From assembly GCA_032622095.1 (NCBI GenBank), contig CP136063.1, positions 61,891,897-61,955,896 of the forward strand: a stretch of 64,000 nt of DNA, in the 5' to 3' direction. Position numbers and translations under genes: made by a program. Shown one piece after another: positions 12,072 to 28,017 of this stretch; position 1 is the stretch's first letter, and each line of letters opens with the position of its first letter. The stretch comes from Siphonodentalium dalli. Its lineage: Eukaryota; Mollusca; Scaphopoda; Gadilida; Siphonodentaliidae. Under the pieces are notes generated by a model that had not been told where the DNA came from, did not search any database, and was given only the letters and a program-made list of their open reading frames with translations.

Positions 12072-12565
12072 TTAATAAAGTTTGAACCGCGATGTCGAGG
12101 TTATGTATAATTGAACAGCCCTATATATGTTCTCGTTTTGTGTACTATTCAGATTAGTATCTCCAAGGAGGAGTTTTTCGAGATTAATATTGTGTACATC
12201 CAGGGTAGCGAGTTGGTGAAACAACAAACATCGTTGATCTGTATAAAATAGACAAACAAAAAAACATGATGATTTGCTTCTCCGGCCGGGTGACCGCAAC
12301 GACAGCTTGGATTGTCCGATGCGAATTTAGAACATTTGCCAGCGTTTAAATCGCTACAGTAATTTCGAAGTTTACAATGAATGATGTAAATCGCGCGATT
12401 TCCGAAATTAAAATAGTCTGGTGGCACAAGAACTGGATCAGTTGTTAGGTATTTTGTTTTAAAAATACGAAGGGAAGATGATTCTTTTATTTTATTTGAC
12501 AGGGTATTCCATTCCCTAGTTGTATTTGGGGAAAATGTGTGTTCAAAATGCAGCGTTCTTTTGAA
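12072..12565 (-). pseudogene. YADD-type LINE, C-terminal end (3' of nested insertion)
   Basis: The minus strand reads HTFSPNTTREWNTLS, then a segment ending in CRCGHPAGEANHH. After a frameshift near 12,240 it continues LATLDVHNINLEKLLLGD to a stop at 12,072. This is the usual tail of a LINE ORF2: the T-R-WN-L motif followed by a Cys/His cluster. It continues the LINE piece at 14,030-14,765, from which it is separated by a different LINE. Broken, so not expected to be functional. Confidence 0.7.
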
Positions 12566-14029
12566 GTTTAAGTTTAATAGGCAAAACATCCTTATAAGGA
12601 CAGTATGCAAACATATTAATATATAGTTGTACATTGAACAATACAATAAATGATATAATAATAGATGGTAATATATAACCATTTAAGTACAGCTGAATGT
12701 GCATAGGGTCGTCTCGTCTTCATTTATTCATTGCTTATGAGGCGAAGCTCATCGCGTGCGGAAAATAATTTTCGGATTATATGACATATTGAAGTGCATG
12801 AATTTGAAATATTGTTGGATAGGATTTTGACAAGCTGTTCAGTTTGTGTCATGTTTTCAAAGTCTGGGAACTGTGTCTTCATAAGAGTTATTAGTTCGAG
12901 CCGCGGTGTGCGGTAAGCACTACATTCCAAAAGAAAGTGTTTTTCATCTTCAATAGCATCATCGGAACAAAATATACATAGTCTTTGTTCCAATGCCGTC
13001 GGTGGTTGGGTGTGGCGTCCCTTTTCAATAGCCAGTTTATGATTACTTATACGCAGTCTAGTAAAAACGATTCTATTTTCTATTGATGGTGTGTGAAGAA
13101 GATAAGGTTCTATTTCGTACTTAAGTTTGAAAAGTCGGTATGTTCGTAATTTATTACTTCCCGTTTTTGAGCATTCATCAGTGAGACTCTGTCTGAAATA
13201 TATATAATAATCTTCCATAAGATTTCTTTTGAATTGACTCAGAACTGGACCCGGATTGTTTAGGTCTGCAATATTCCACCCCAGTGATTCTGCCGTTTTG
13301 AAGATTGATTTCTTAACCGATGCCACTTGTTGTTCCAACGCAGCATTACGGAGCAGATTACAGTCCGACCGTGAAATTATCTTAATTACATAATATGAAA
13401 GTCTGCATGCCACGTCAATAAATAATGGGTGGCTCCCTAACTCGGCGCGAACCGCGTTGTTCGAAGAAAATCTGCCGACTCCGAGTAACCGCTTACAATA
13501 TTTTATGTGTACCTTCTCACATGGAAGGCGGTCGTGATTTTTAGTGGTTATTTCCACACCCCATATTTCGCTACCATATAACAATATCGGCTTAATTAAT
13601 CTATCGAAGAGTTTTACAGAAGTCACTAGTGGAATCGGTGCGTCGTTTGTACATGCGTTAAATAAAGAATGCATTGCTTTGAGTCCTTTAGCACTCAATT
13701 CTTCCATTGCATGTGAGAATCTACCCGTATTACTAAATTTAATTCCAAGATAATTGTATTCATTAACAATTTCCAACTTTTGATTTCCAATGTGAAAGTC
13801 TGGTAAAGTTTTTGTTTTCCTACTTCTAAACACCACACATTTAGTTTTATCAGTGTTCACGGTGAGTTTATTGTTCTCAGTGTATCTATTTAGTCTGTTT
13901 AGACAGCACTGTAGCCCACTTGGAGTATCAGAAAGTAAAACCAGGTCGTCAGCGAATAAAATGTGATTAAGTGTATCATTGCCTAAATGGACAGCCTCGC
14001 AAGGACTGTCAAACTCTTTTTTAATGTCG
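12566..14029 (-). mobile_element. 5'-truncated FADD-type LINE inserted in another LINE
   Basis: From about 14,028 the minus strand encodes DIKKEFD...LNHILFADDLVLL (FADD at 13,957-13,946). It runs on through the thumb and C-terminal region to TAA at 12,724, including the NKLRTYRLFK, RLRISNHKLAIEKGRH and C-x2-C...EDEKHFLLEC blocks. These match the LINE at 44,600-45,922 block by block, but with enough difference to be another subfamily. Sequence just past the stop (to about 12,566) resembles that LINE's 3' UTR and ends in TTAAACTTAAACTT. The endonuclease and N-terminal RT are missing, as expected of a truncated insertion. The 490-codon frame starting at 14,196 is therefore a chimera. Confidence 0.8.
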
Positions 14030-14765
14030 TATGAATGAGTATGGAGGAAAACTTGTTTTATCTCTAAAATCATATCTAGCAGCTGATTCGGGTGTGTGGG
14101 TAAGATATTGTTGAGATATTTAGGGGTCTTGTTATTAGTTATTCTGTACATAATATTCATTCTATGAGATTTCCTTCTGTTTGTTAACGTTTCCACCCTA
14201 ATTCTACTAGCAAGTTTTTCACAGGAACGGATCGCGTGAGACGTGTAACAATTCGACCCGCGTCCGCTTGGATGCGATCTAATTTCGAAATTACATTTGC
14301 TGGGGCGTAGTCCCAGACAACATCAGCATAAACCACCAGGCGCAATATGTACGCTCGATAAATTGTGTCTAAGGTTTTCCTATTTATAGAATATTTCAAT
14401 TGTCTTAAATATGCAAGGCGGCCATATATTGTCTTTGATAACTCATTGATATGTTTGTCCCAGTTTAGGTCACTCTGTATGTTCAAGCCAAGGTGCTTGT
14501 GTGATTCTACTTGGGTTATAGGTTTACCACTGAGAAAAAAGATAGATGTATGTCAGGCTGGGCACCGGTATAAGAAAATGTCATGGACTTAGTTTTACTA
14601 CTATTGAATTTTACTAGCCATTGTTTTGACCTTTTATTTATGGCTTCAAGATCAGTATTTACACCATCCTCAAGGTCCTGGGAACTTTCAATGCTAGCAG
14701 TGAGGCAAGTATCATCCGCATACATTCTAGTGAAAGATTTAATATTTAATATTAATACATGCATT
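14030..14765 (-). pseudogene. YADD-type LINE, RT C-terminal part
   Basis: From 14,765 the minus strand encodes FTRMYADDTCLTASIES (catalytic YADD at 14,722-14,711), then KWLVKFN-like and KTKSMTFS blocks. After a frameshift come LNWDKHINELSKTIYGRLAYLRQLK and YADVVWDYAPA...LDRIQADAGRIVTRL; after another shift, NRRKSHRMNIMYRITNNKTPKYLNNILP. These are conserved post-catalytic LINE blocks of a lineage distinct from the FADD LINE. The 5' part is missing before about 14,765. At least two frameshifts make it non-functional. Confidence 0.75.
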
Positions 14766-15616
14766 TGTTGACGCTATATTGTGAATGTTTTACAGTACTG
14801 ATACCATTTGTTGTCGCTGTATTGTGTAGTCATGTAATCAGTCCACTTAATTGAGATAATCTCGTGTCGCAAACGTAGCGCTATGTATCTCATTTCGGCC
14901 AATTTGGCCGTTTACTTCATGTCTGTTTTTCATCTGACGTGTGTGTCGAATAAATGATGTGGAGGATTTATGTAAATGTTAGCCCAAACTACATTTCCAA
15001 GTAACGATGGTTTTGTTGTTTATTTTGAGGAATAATACCGCGTCAGATGAATTCAGCCCAAATATGTTAACAGTTGTCGTGTAAAACATTCGGCAGTAGG
15101 TTAGCGTTATTTAGTATTTGTGGATGTCCTTTAACATGGGGAAAATAGACTACTGCGCTTGAACGAGCATGTGAATTTGTCGTTTTTAATGTATAGCAAC
15201 TTGATAATCAATAACAGATGCATTCTCTGTCAAATATGGTCGCTCTATTTACGGTATTAATTGCGGAACTTTCTAAAGTAAACTACGCGTAAACGGATAC
15301 ATACGGTAAATTATAGAAGGTGCCGGAATCGGCCTAATCGCCCCAGGGCCAACTCGCCCCAGTCGACGTGTGTAAATTCGGTACCTACTATAACATGTAC
15401 CCGAGGATGAGTCCGGCTCGGAATAAAATATGTATACGGGTGTTATATAGCGTTTTGTCCGTTGATTCTCAATGAATATTATTGAAATTTGGTGTATATG
15501 TCCGGGCTGGGACATGGAATACAACAACGTTTGAATTGTTTTTAAATTTACAAATTTGTTGATTTTATTCATTTTTTTTTCGTTCTGAAAACACACTATA
15601 AAGTGTATATAATATA
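14766..15616. other. No gene recognised
   Basis: Bases 14,790-14,880 share GAGATAATCTCGTGTCGC-like sequence with 5,150-5,205. The rest shows no coding frame of interest and no repeat that I can place. Confidence 0.4.
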
Positions 15617-15925
15617 ATAACGAAACACGAGACATACATAATTTATAAACTTTTAACAAAAGATATCAAATTCAATACATGACAAAGATGACTCAGTGGA
15701 GTTTATAAAGTGAACATAAAAACATTGAGGTAAGAATCTTTTTAAGGAATGCAACTTTATTTAATGATAATAAACACATAAATTAAAATAACAAACATGA
15801 GACATACATAATTTATAAACTGTTAACAAAAGATATCAAACTCAATACATGACAAAGATGACTCAGTGAAGTTTATAAAGTGAACATAAAAATATTAAGG
15901 TAAGAATCTTTTTAAGCATTACCAA
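15617..15925. repeat. Direct duplication of about 135 bp
   Basis: 15,617-15,753 and 15,785-15,925 are about 95 percent identical. Both contain GAGACATACATAATTTATAA and AAGATGACTCAGTG. They lie 168 bp apart with no coding content. Confidence 0.8.
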
Positions 15926-17455
15926 ACCGTTTAGCACAGACCACAGTCCACTTCACTCATCCGATCATCACCAAACTTCATATTTATCTTGATATTGATC
16001 TATCAGATGAGAGCTATCAAATATAGTTTTAATTTCATAGGAAAAAATGGTCGCCAGCGGCCATATTGCATTTACGTTATATGTTATCGCGTTATGTCGA
16101 TATCTAGTATTACTTAGAAATTTCACCTTTCCAGATTCATAATTGCTCCATTGACTGTAACAGATGAAATTATTCCCCTCTTCGGATAGAGTGCCACTGA
16201 AACTTTGTTTTGTCAGACTGTCTGTATAATCACTGATTATATATGGCAATAATCTATAATAAGATGTAGCACTATTTTATTTTATATTTACATGCCGTGC
16301 TGTTTTATACAACAATTCTAACCCCCCCCCTAGATCATCATGTGATCGACCATACATCGCGCGAGGACCTGGTTGAATTAAGGGGGGTTTTATGGATCAC
16401 TTCTGTCCTCAAGATAGATTATACTTATGACATTTAATGGCATGTTCCTAACGTGGAGGGTTAGATATGCTTGAGAAACCACCACTCTTTAATTCACACC
16501 AAGTTCTCAGCTGTCATGAACCCATAGCCATGATATATGGTTTATTTTATGTATACTAGTAATATAGTTATTTTCAGTACCTTTATATACCAGTACTGTG
16601 TATAACAATGCATATATATTAATAAATGTATACATGTATATTGATTCAACGGATTCAGTGGTTTTGTCCATCAGTCTATCAAATTTGCGGGGAAAACATG
16701 GCCACAAGCAGTACACCCTGCTAAATTTCGAATTTGAATCAATTGGCGCACCCTGCAGCCAGCTTTTATTGGAGAACTTTTTCTCATGTGGATATTTTGG
16801 GTCACCGCTAGATGTGAGCCATATTTTGTTCTCAAACTGTCCTTGTGAAGACATCACTGCCAGCGGTGATCTTCAATTTTACTATTTTTATGGGTAAATA
16901 ATTTGGTTGATCCTACAGACGACACCCCTTGTCCGATCGTCACCAGATTCCACAATGATCTTCCGGATAACCAGCGTGAGAGTAATCTAATTTTCCCGAA
17001 TTTCGTTAAAAAACATTACCACAGGCAGCAATTTGGTATCTTACTCTTTGATCCTCTTTTGCATGACTTAATTGTTTAGCAACTGTACAGACATATCCCT
17101 CATCTGATAGTCACGAAACTTCATATTGATCTTCGGGCTGGCAACTAGATGGGAGCTATCGAATGCTTTGAATTTTTTTTGGAAAACATTGTCGCCAGCA
17201 GTCATCTTCTATATTTGGTTTTTATATACATGTATATCTCTTCATGCGGAGAGCCAGTATTACGTAGGTACTTCAACTTTCCGCATTCCTGTCATCATTT
17301 GAAATATAAAAAATTACCTGATACATGCACCCTTCAAAATTTGTTTCGTCGTATCTATTTTAATGACCCGCATGGTAATATTGATACAGATATATTTGTC
17401 AAACATTTCTTTGTACAATAAACAGGTATTTAGTTTGTAACTAAATCTAGAAATA
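15926..17455. repeat. Degenerate dispersed repeat, two or three arms
   Basis: CACCAAACTTCATAT...TATC...GAGAGCTATC and CGCCAGC-GCCAT at 15,965-16,070 recur in changed form at 16,935-17,025 and 17,100-17,215. This suggests an old tandem array. No coding frame is convincing. Confidence 0.4.
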
Positions 17456-18330
17456 TATAATAGTAGCTGGTGGACCCGACTTCGTCCGGGATGTTCCCCT
17501 CTGATTTTCGGAGAATTGCGCGATTTAACCTTGAATGACTATTTTAAAGGTGAAGGTCATGTCGGGGTCACGATTTTACCCGTCCAAAACACTCCCCGGA
17601 CAAAAGTCACGACAAAAGTACCCGTCGAAATCCGCCCGGCTTTACCCGATTTGACCTTGAATTGACAATTTTGAATGTCAAGAACAGGTCAGGGTCATGA
17701 TTTGACCCACCCGAAACACTCCTGGGACAAAAGTAACAGTAGGTATCAAATTTCGTTGAAATACTTCCGTTTTACCAGATTTGACCTTAAATTGATCTTT
17801 TTGAATGTCAAAGTCAGGTCGGGATCAAGATTTGACCCGTCCAAAATACTCCCTGGAAATAATTTCCCCTAGGTATCAAATTTCGTCAAATCTGTCAGGC
17901 AGTTTTACCGGCCATAGCTAACAGACAAACAGACAGACAAATGTCCAAAATATATATTAGACTAGCTGATGTACTCGACTTCGTTCGGGCTAGTTAGGGA
18001 TTTTTTTTGTGATCGCCTCCATCTGGACAGTACCCAGTATATACAGCGTCTGGCCAAACTATTGTTCAATTGGTCCAGAAACATGCCTATATCAGCACGT
18101 TCGAGAACATGGTCTCACGTGAAATTGGACCCGTCCATATTGCTCCCGGGATCGAAGTAGTCCTACACACAAATTTTTAGTCGGATCGGTCAAGGTCCAG
18201 AAACATGCCTATGAGCGAGGTCAAGTTGACACGTTAAATACCAAATTCGAGCAGTGTTAGAGTCTATAATACATACACACATACATACTCACAGACAGGT
18301 GTTTCAAAATGTATAATCGATAGCTACAAC
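17456..18330. repeat. GGTCAAGGTCAGGTC-type repeat monomers with ACAGACAAACAGACAG tail
   Basis: About three monomers of roughly 120 bp share the order: TTTACCCGATTTGACCTT, a short spacer, GTCAAGGTCAGGTC-GGGTCA, GATTTGACCCGTCCAAAAC, then AGGTATCAAATTTCGTCGAA. The array ends with a short CAGACA-rich tail near 17,925-17,945, and a related head restarts at 17,965. The same family forms 55,835-56,395. The tail is SINE-like, but no polymerase III promoter boxes could be identified. Confidence 0.65.
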
Positions 18331-18374
18331 AATTCTATGGTAGATAGTTCACGGCCGACCTGATGCATGCATCT

Positions 18375-20000
<1,626 letters not shown>

Positions 20001-20138
20001 TTATCAACTTGACACGTCTCAGAAAGAGTGGCATCATACGGTTTCAATTGTGCATTATAATCGAACTGTCATGTTGCATTGATCATAGGACTATACTAAG
20101 CTCGGTTTGTTTATAATTTAATTAACACTGTCACTTAA

Positions 20139-20658
20139 AGATGGATTATCTCTTTAAATAACAAATTTTAAATAGTTGCGTGGGTATAAAATAATAGATA
20201 TGAACCGAAGACCTATGTCCGGAAAAGCTTCTATCAATTAATATTGATTTTATTTCGAATATTAAATCGGGCCCATTTATGATTCTATTTTTAGAACCGA
20301 CCATTCGGATGAGACCGTATTGCGATATAGAGCACTGGGCTGTTCCTACGGCTACGCAACGAATGTCAACTGTCACAGATTGGTTGTTTGTATTGTTTTG
20401 TTCCACAGATATAAGCGATACTGAGTATAATTAACGTTTATTTGTGACAAAATTGCACAATATAATTTCTGGTCTATGTTAACAGTAACCACTATTGTTC
20501 GTTAGCTGAACAAACACACCTCTTTAGACCAGAAAATATTCGAAATAAAATTAATATTAATCGATAGAAGCATTTCCGGACAGGAGTCTTCGATTCAAAT
20601 CTAATATTTTATACCCCGGTAACTATATAATACATGTTTACAAAGAGATAACCCACCT
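20139..20658. mobile_element. M1 MITE, full length (520 bp, TTAA-flanked)
   Basis: Terminal inverted repeats AGATGGATTATCTCTTT and its complement AAAGAGATAACCCACCT, flanked by TTAA at 20,135-20,138 and 20,659-20,662. The interior is non-coding, with the landmarks TTAACAGTAACCACTATTGT and GCGATATAGAGCACTGGGCT. TTAA targets are typical of piggyBac-like elements; a 2-bp TA duplication cannot be excluded because it nests inside TTAA. It has no transposase. Confidence 0.85.
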
Positions 20659-21334
20659 TTAATGAGGTCAAATGAGTTTTTGTTTTTATGTAAACAGTGT
20701 AATCAAATATATTATTCACATTACTTGATTACTTTTATGGTGACTAACGGGACAACCTGTTGCCATTTTTGTGGTACCATGAGCTTACTATCATACAATT
20801 GTTCACTTCTCATGATGTTATGGTTACTACATGGGATCTATATTTTACTGATGGCAGATCAATGCTTTTGACTTAATCTTCTGTACGATACGGTCTAAAA
20901 CAGACCGTGACTAACGGGAGAGAAAGCGGACATGATATTGTATATGTCTACGGTGGTCCATACATTTATCTTAACCGCTGGAAACAAACAACAAATGTTT
21001 TGTCTCAAACGATGACAAGTTAAAACCCCCACTCTATGGACTGATACAGATGTTGCACCACCTTCTGACTGTGAAAAAATAAACAAACATTGGCGTGACT
21101 AACGGGATATCCATAATCGTGACTAGCGGGACTAACAGTTCATCATACTGTTCCAACTTTTATATAGGAATTTGGGTTTGCAGCTTGCAAATACTAGGAA
21201 GAAAACTATAATTTCGACTAAAACATTTTATAACATAAACTTTTAAAATGAAAGAGTCTTGAATCTACTGTTGATAACTTAACATGAGATTTAAAGGTGC
21301 AGTCAGTAGACTCAGTACACATACCTAAACTTAA
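20659..21334. repeat. Region with reiterated GTGACTAACGGGA motif
   Basis: The 13-mer GTGACTAACGGGA, or a one-base variant, occurs at about 20,741, 20,907, 21,094 and 21,119, and again at about 22,801 and 22,829. The spacing is irregular. A small hairpin, CGGTCTAAAACAGACCG, directly precedes the second copy. No gene seen. Confidence 0.6.
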
Positions 21335-21855
21335 AAATGGATTATCTCTTTAAATAACAAATATTAAATAGTTGCGTGGGTATAAAATAATAAATATGAA
21401 CTGAAGACCCCTGTCCGGAAAAAGCTTCTGTCAATAAATATTGATTTTATTTCGAATATTTAATCGGGACAGTTTATGTGTCTATTTTTAGAACAGACCA
21501 TTCGGATGATACCATATTGCGATATAGAGCACTGGGCTGTTCCTATGGCTACGCACCGAAAGTCAAATGTCCCAGATTGATTGTTTGTATTGTTTCGTTC
21601 CATAGTTCTAAACGATAATGAGTATAATTAACGTTTATTAGTGACAAAATTGTACAATAAAATTTCTAGTCTCTGTTAACAGTAACCACTATTGTTCGTT
21701 AGCTAAACAACTACACCTGTTTAGACTAGAAAATATTCGAAATAAAATTAATATTAATCGATAGAAGCAATTCTGGACAGGAGTCTTCGATTCAGATCTA
21801 ATATTTTATACCCCGGTAACTATATATTACATGTTTACAAAGAGACAATCCACCT
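21335..21855. mobile_element. M1 MITE, full length
   Basis: A 521-bp copy in the same orientation as 20,139-20,658. The left TTAA is at 21,331-21,334. The right end reads CCACCTGTAA, with one mutation in the target site. Confidence 0.8.
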
Positions 21856-23320
21856 GTAATTATCAAGTTATTTTGGTGAGAGGATCACAATCCACAACAC
21901 TATACAGTCTCAATGTAGCAAATATTGGGCCAAGATATACATGTGTACATTTTTTACTTTGAACCTAAATGTTCGAAACCTCTCATAACGTTTAAAACCC
22001 AGTGTGCTATCAGAATGCAATGTCATCCGGCGATGACCGATGTTTTGGTTGTCACATGGTTTATATTAGGGGATTACCAAGGACAAACCTCATATGCTCA
22101 ACCACCATCATCAAGTCCATCAAAGGATTAAGGTCTCTGAACAGCGCACATGTACAGCATTACTACTAATACCAGGTTGGATCTTCCTTGTTAAACCACT
22201 CCTAATCAATCAGATGATTTAGCCATCCATTACACATTGGGCCAAACCAGACACACTACAGTCAGACCTCAAAATTAGCCATGGCAAAAGGCATTGCCAT
22301 AAAAAAAAGCTGTAGAAGACTATTTAGTAAATCGTGCAATTCTTAAGAAAATATGTAGGAGAAAAATGACAATTTCAAGGGCTGCTGCACAATACATGAG
22401 TCCTAGTTTGTAAAAAAGTGGAATCAGTGTTATGGTAGTGGCATACTAATTGTGTATCCATTCCGATGACCCAATCTGAAATGACGTTATAATTAAGAAA
22501 CCTCAAAACGATAACAAGTAAATAGGGCCATAACATTTATCGGACGAACCCCATAATCAAAATTGACCTGTCCTTACACTGGTAAACTCCATACCAGATT
22601 TGGTCCCAATCCGATAACCCAAATTAAAGCTATCATCCAAAAACCATTGTTGGGTGAATGCGTGCATGCACACAAGAAGAGACAATGAGGATTATACACA
22701 TGTAGACGAAATGTTGCTTTTGTAATGAAACTAACAGCTATATCTTCTGACAATATTACTTTTTATAAAAAAAATTGGTTATTTTTATGCCTTTCAGAAT
22801 CGTGACTAAGGGGACAATTACGGCGTTGCGACTAACGGGACAAATTTCATAAGTCAATATTCTCAAATAATTCTGTTTGCCATAAACCAGTTTCCATTAA
22901 TGCAGTAAATTGACTTCATATAGAGAGATAACTTATAGAGACTGAAAATAGATATCTCACTGATGTGGAAGTTCTTACCCTTTTGGTGAAAAGAGGGGAC
23001 ACTTTTGTGACCATCAAAGTTAACATTGTTTGTAACATTCAGCATATTATTTGTGAAATTAAACATTAAAGTAACATTGCATAGCCACTATTATTATGTA
23101 AATATACCAGTATTAGACAGAATAGCAATATTAACCTGGAAATACTAAATACTATACGAAGGTCACCCCACATGTAATTTTGAAACAAAAGAATTACCAA
23201 GAAAAATGTTATTGAATTTTTACTCTTCAGATACTGTCCTTTGAAAAAAAGTAACGAATGCTCTGTATAAATAATTGGATTTTTATCTACCATGTCTCAT
23301 TTTCATGGAATTGCTCATTA
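21856..23320. other. No gene recognised
   Basis: AT-rich DNA with short frames only. It contains the last two GTGACTAACGGGA-like motifs (22,801-22,845). Confidence 0.4.
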
Positions 23321-24747
23321 TATAGTTACCGGGGTATTAAATATTAGATCTGAATCGAAGACTCCTGTCCGGAAATGCTTCTATCGATTAATATTCATTT
23401 TATTTTGAATATTTTCCGGTCTAAAAAGGTGTTGTTGTTTAGCTAACCAACAATAGTGCTTACTGTTAAGGACTATGCTAACCCAATTTTCCCAAAATTG
23501 ATGGAGTCAAAATAAAGGCTTATGTTCACTTTTGTTAGTAAACACAGTAACCAAACACATGAATGCAACACGTTAATAGTATAATTCATGGTGGAAAATG
23601 TTAGAAATACTAAATGTGAGGTTTTTAAAATCTATTTTTTCGAACCCAAAAATCAATAAACACAAAGTCCATATCAAAGAAAAAAATATGGCAATGTGTA
23701 CTGAACACTGTGAAGAATGATGAACAATAAAACAATATTCATATTTATCAAGCATTCTTTTATAAAATTACTAAGAACCAATTGTTTACAAATAATTGAG
23801 TAACTTGTCTGACATCGATTGTAGTAAGGTAGCAGTTAATTGGTAATATGTGGACAGTGGTGTGTTGTGAATCTCTTGACAAAAGAACTGCGTAATCCCC
23901 AATATGGGGTACCCCATAGCCCAGAAACCTGGTCACCAATCAGCCTGAACCAGGATATAGTATTATCATGGTTCAGCACTGGCTGGTCATAATCCCAACA
24001 GGCTTGAGTGAACATTATCTTGACCCATCAAATTCAGTTCCCAAATAGCTTTTCTGAGCAATGAAATCTACCATTTGTAAACAACTGCTTCCAAGCCAAA
24101 ACTCTTCATAAAACTGGAGAAATGTGAGTATATCATTATTGTTCATCATTCTTCACAGTGTTCAGTACACATACCCATATCTTTTTCTTAGATGTGTTTG
24201 TTGAATTTGGGTTGGAAAAAATAGATTTTAAAAACTTCTATAAATTTCACATTTTGAATTTCTAACACAATCTACCATGAATTATACTCTTGAATTGTTG
24301 CATCCATGGGTTTGGTTACTGTGATTACTAATAGAAATGAACATATACCTTTATTTTGGACTCCATTAAATTTGGGGAAAATTGGGTTAGCAAAGTCCTT
24401 AACAGAGACCATAAATTTTATGGTGTAATTTTGTCACAAATAAACATAAATTATAGTCATTATCGTTAATAACTATGGAATCAAATAATACAACCAATCA
24501 ATCTGGGGCAGTTGACTTTCGGTACGTATCCATAGGAACAGCCTAATGCTGTTTATCGCTATATGGTATCACCCGAATGGCCTGTACACAATTAGACAAA
24601 TTAACGGGCCCAATAAAATATTCGAAATAAAATTAATATTAATTGATAAAAACCTTTCCGGACAGGGGTCATCAGTTCATATTTATTATTTTACCTGTAT
24701 ACCCACGCAACTATTTCAAATTTGTTATTCAAAGAGATAATCCATCT
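23321..24747. mobile_element. M1 MITE split by another TTAA element
   Basis: M1 sequence runs 23,321-23,469 and resumes at 24,399, ending at 24,747 (TTAA 24,748-24,751). At the break, the ACTGTTAACAGAGACC of intact M1 copies is cut exactly at its TTAA and that TTAA is duplicated. The outer left TIR of this M1 copy is lost. Confidence 0.8.
23470..24398. mobile_element. 929-bp element with about 270-bp TIRs inside M1
   Basis: It begins GGACTATGCTAACCCAATTT and ends with the near-complement, AAATTGGGTTAGCAAAGTCC. Inverted similarity continues for about 270 bp on each side (23,470-23,750 against 24,120-24,398). TTAA is duplicated at 23,466-23,469 and 24,399-24,402. The interior is non-coding. 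TTAA target use suggests a piggyBac-like source; the long arms make it a foldback element. Confidence 0.85.
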
Positions 24748-24884
24748 TTAAAGTGCATTATCTACATGAAAGTTCAACAGAATGCTATTGAACGGGACCA
24801 TTTCTCTCTCTTTAAGCACAAGCCCCAATCAACCATTTCACTTAATCCTTTTATTCAGCTATTAAAAGGCATGTATGTTGCAAT

Positions 24885-25092
24885 ATGGATAAGAAACAAA
24901 TATAATAAAGATATTATACAATGTTGTGTACAGTATGTGTTTTTCTTGTACGAGTCCAGGTTGCGGGGAAAAGTCGTATTGGACGAGACACGCCAGTGTC
25001 GAGTCCAACATGACTTTTCACCACAACCTGAACGAGTACAACAAAAACTCATAGTGTACACAACATTGTATAATGACATTTTTATTATCCAT
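24885..25092. repeat. Long palindrome, arms of about 100 bp
   Basis: Left arm ATTATACAATGTTGTGTACA...TTGGACGAGACAC, right arm GTGTCGAGTCCAA...GTACACAACATTGTATAATG, with centre near 24,990. The arms extend to ATGGATAA/TTATCCAT at the outer edges. No loop of note. The flanks 24,750-24,884 and 25,093-25,440 hold no gene. Confidence 0.8.
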
Positions 25093-25459
25093 CTGTATGT
25101 TTATCCAGATTTTGGGAATAAATCTTTTGTGGGTATTTTGGTATTTGTCGGCACATAATTTGATCATCAGAAAGGATGATTTGAAAAATAAAAATAAACT
25201 CAATGCGGAAGTGAAACGTCTGCTAAAATCCATCAGTGTTGCGCGCGCAACACAATTTACCGATTCATTTCGCAATAGAGTTAATTCGTGACGTCGCAGA
25301 GTCCCAATAAAAAGTGATATTGACTTTCGGGAGTCCAATATGACTTATGCCAGGACTATCACGTGGCGGCTTTTGCCCAATCGGAAATGGTGTTAGCTAA
25401 GGGATGATGGATAATAATACTGCTTATTGATAAACTATGATTTTTAATTCATTCAAACA

Positions 25460-27640
<2,181 letters not shown>

Positions 27641-27644
27641 TTCA

Positions 27645-27775
27645 CCGGATGAGTGTATGGCGTGTCACGTGGTCTCACATCGCATGAGTGTATGGCGTTC
27701 CACGTGGTCTCACATCGTATGAGTGTATGGCGTTCCACGTGGTCTCACACCAGATGAGTATATGGCGTGTCACGT
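27645..27775. repeat. CACGTG minisatellite, copy II
   Basis: Four units of about 35 bp with CACGTG at 27,666-27,671, 27,701-27,706 and 27,736-27,741. Paralogue of 483-655. Confidence 0.7.
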
Positions 27776-27821
27776 TGTCTCACACACTTTTCTTCAAAGC
27801 CACGTGGACTCAAACCGGAAT

Positions 27822-28017
27822 GGATTATCTTATTAGCAAACGGTGTGACATATTTCCACCACCAAGGCACTGAAGTTTATTGTGTGCGTTTCCATGGTGC
27901 TGATCCCGAATATTAAAGGAAGTTGTATCTGAGCGGGTTTGTGTCCAGTTTAAAAGTCCGAAGATCAAGCGGTCGTCAGCATAGCACTTGCATGAGTCAT
28001 AGGGCATAAAGTTATCA
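27822..28017 (-). other. Candidate conserved 5' exon of array C
   Basis: The acceptor TTTATTCCAG places the exon start at 28,017, and ACCATGG gives an ATG at 27,895-27,893. Relative to 695-893 there are small length changes between acceptor and ATG, while the acceptor, the Kozak box and the METHTINFSALVVEIC codons are unchanged. Confidence 0.4.

Noticed and set aside
12724-14196. Single 490-residue reverse transcriptase gene
   Set aside because: The N-terminal part belongs to a different LINE than the FADD-containing remainder, so it is a fused fragment and not one gene.
15390-15430. Hammerhead ribozyme (GGATGAGTCCGGCTCGGAAT)
   Set aside because: The GATGAGTCC and a short stem are there, but the CUGAUGA and GAAAC core residues and flanking stems are wrong.
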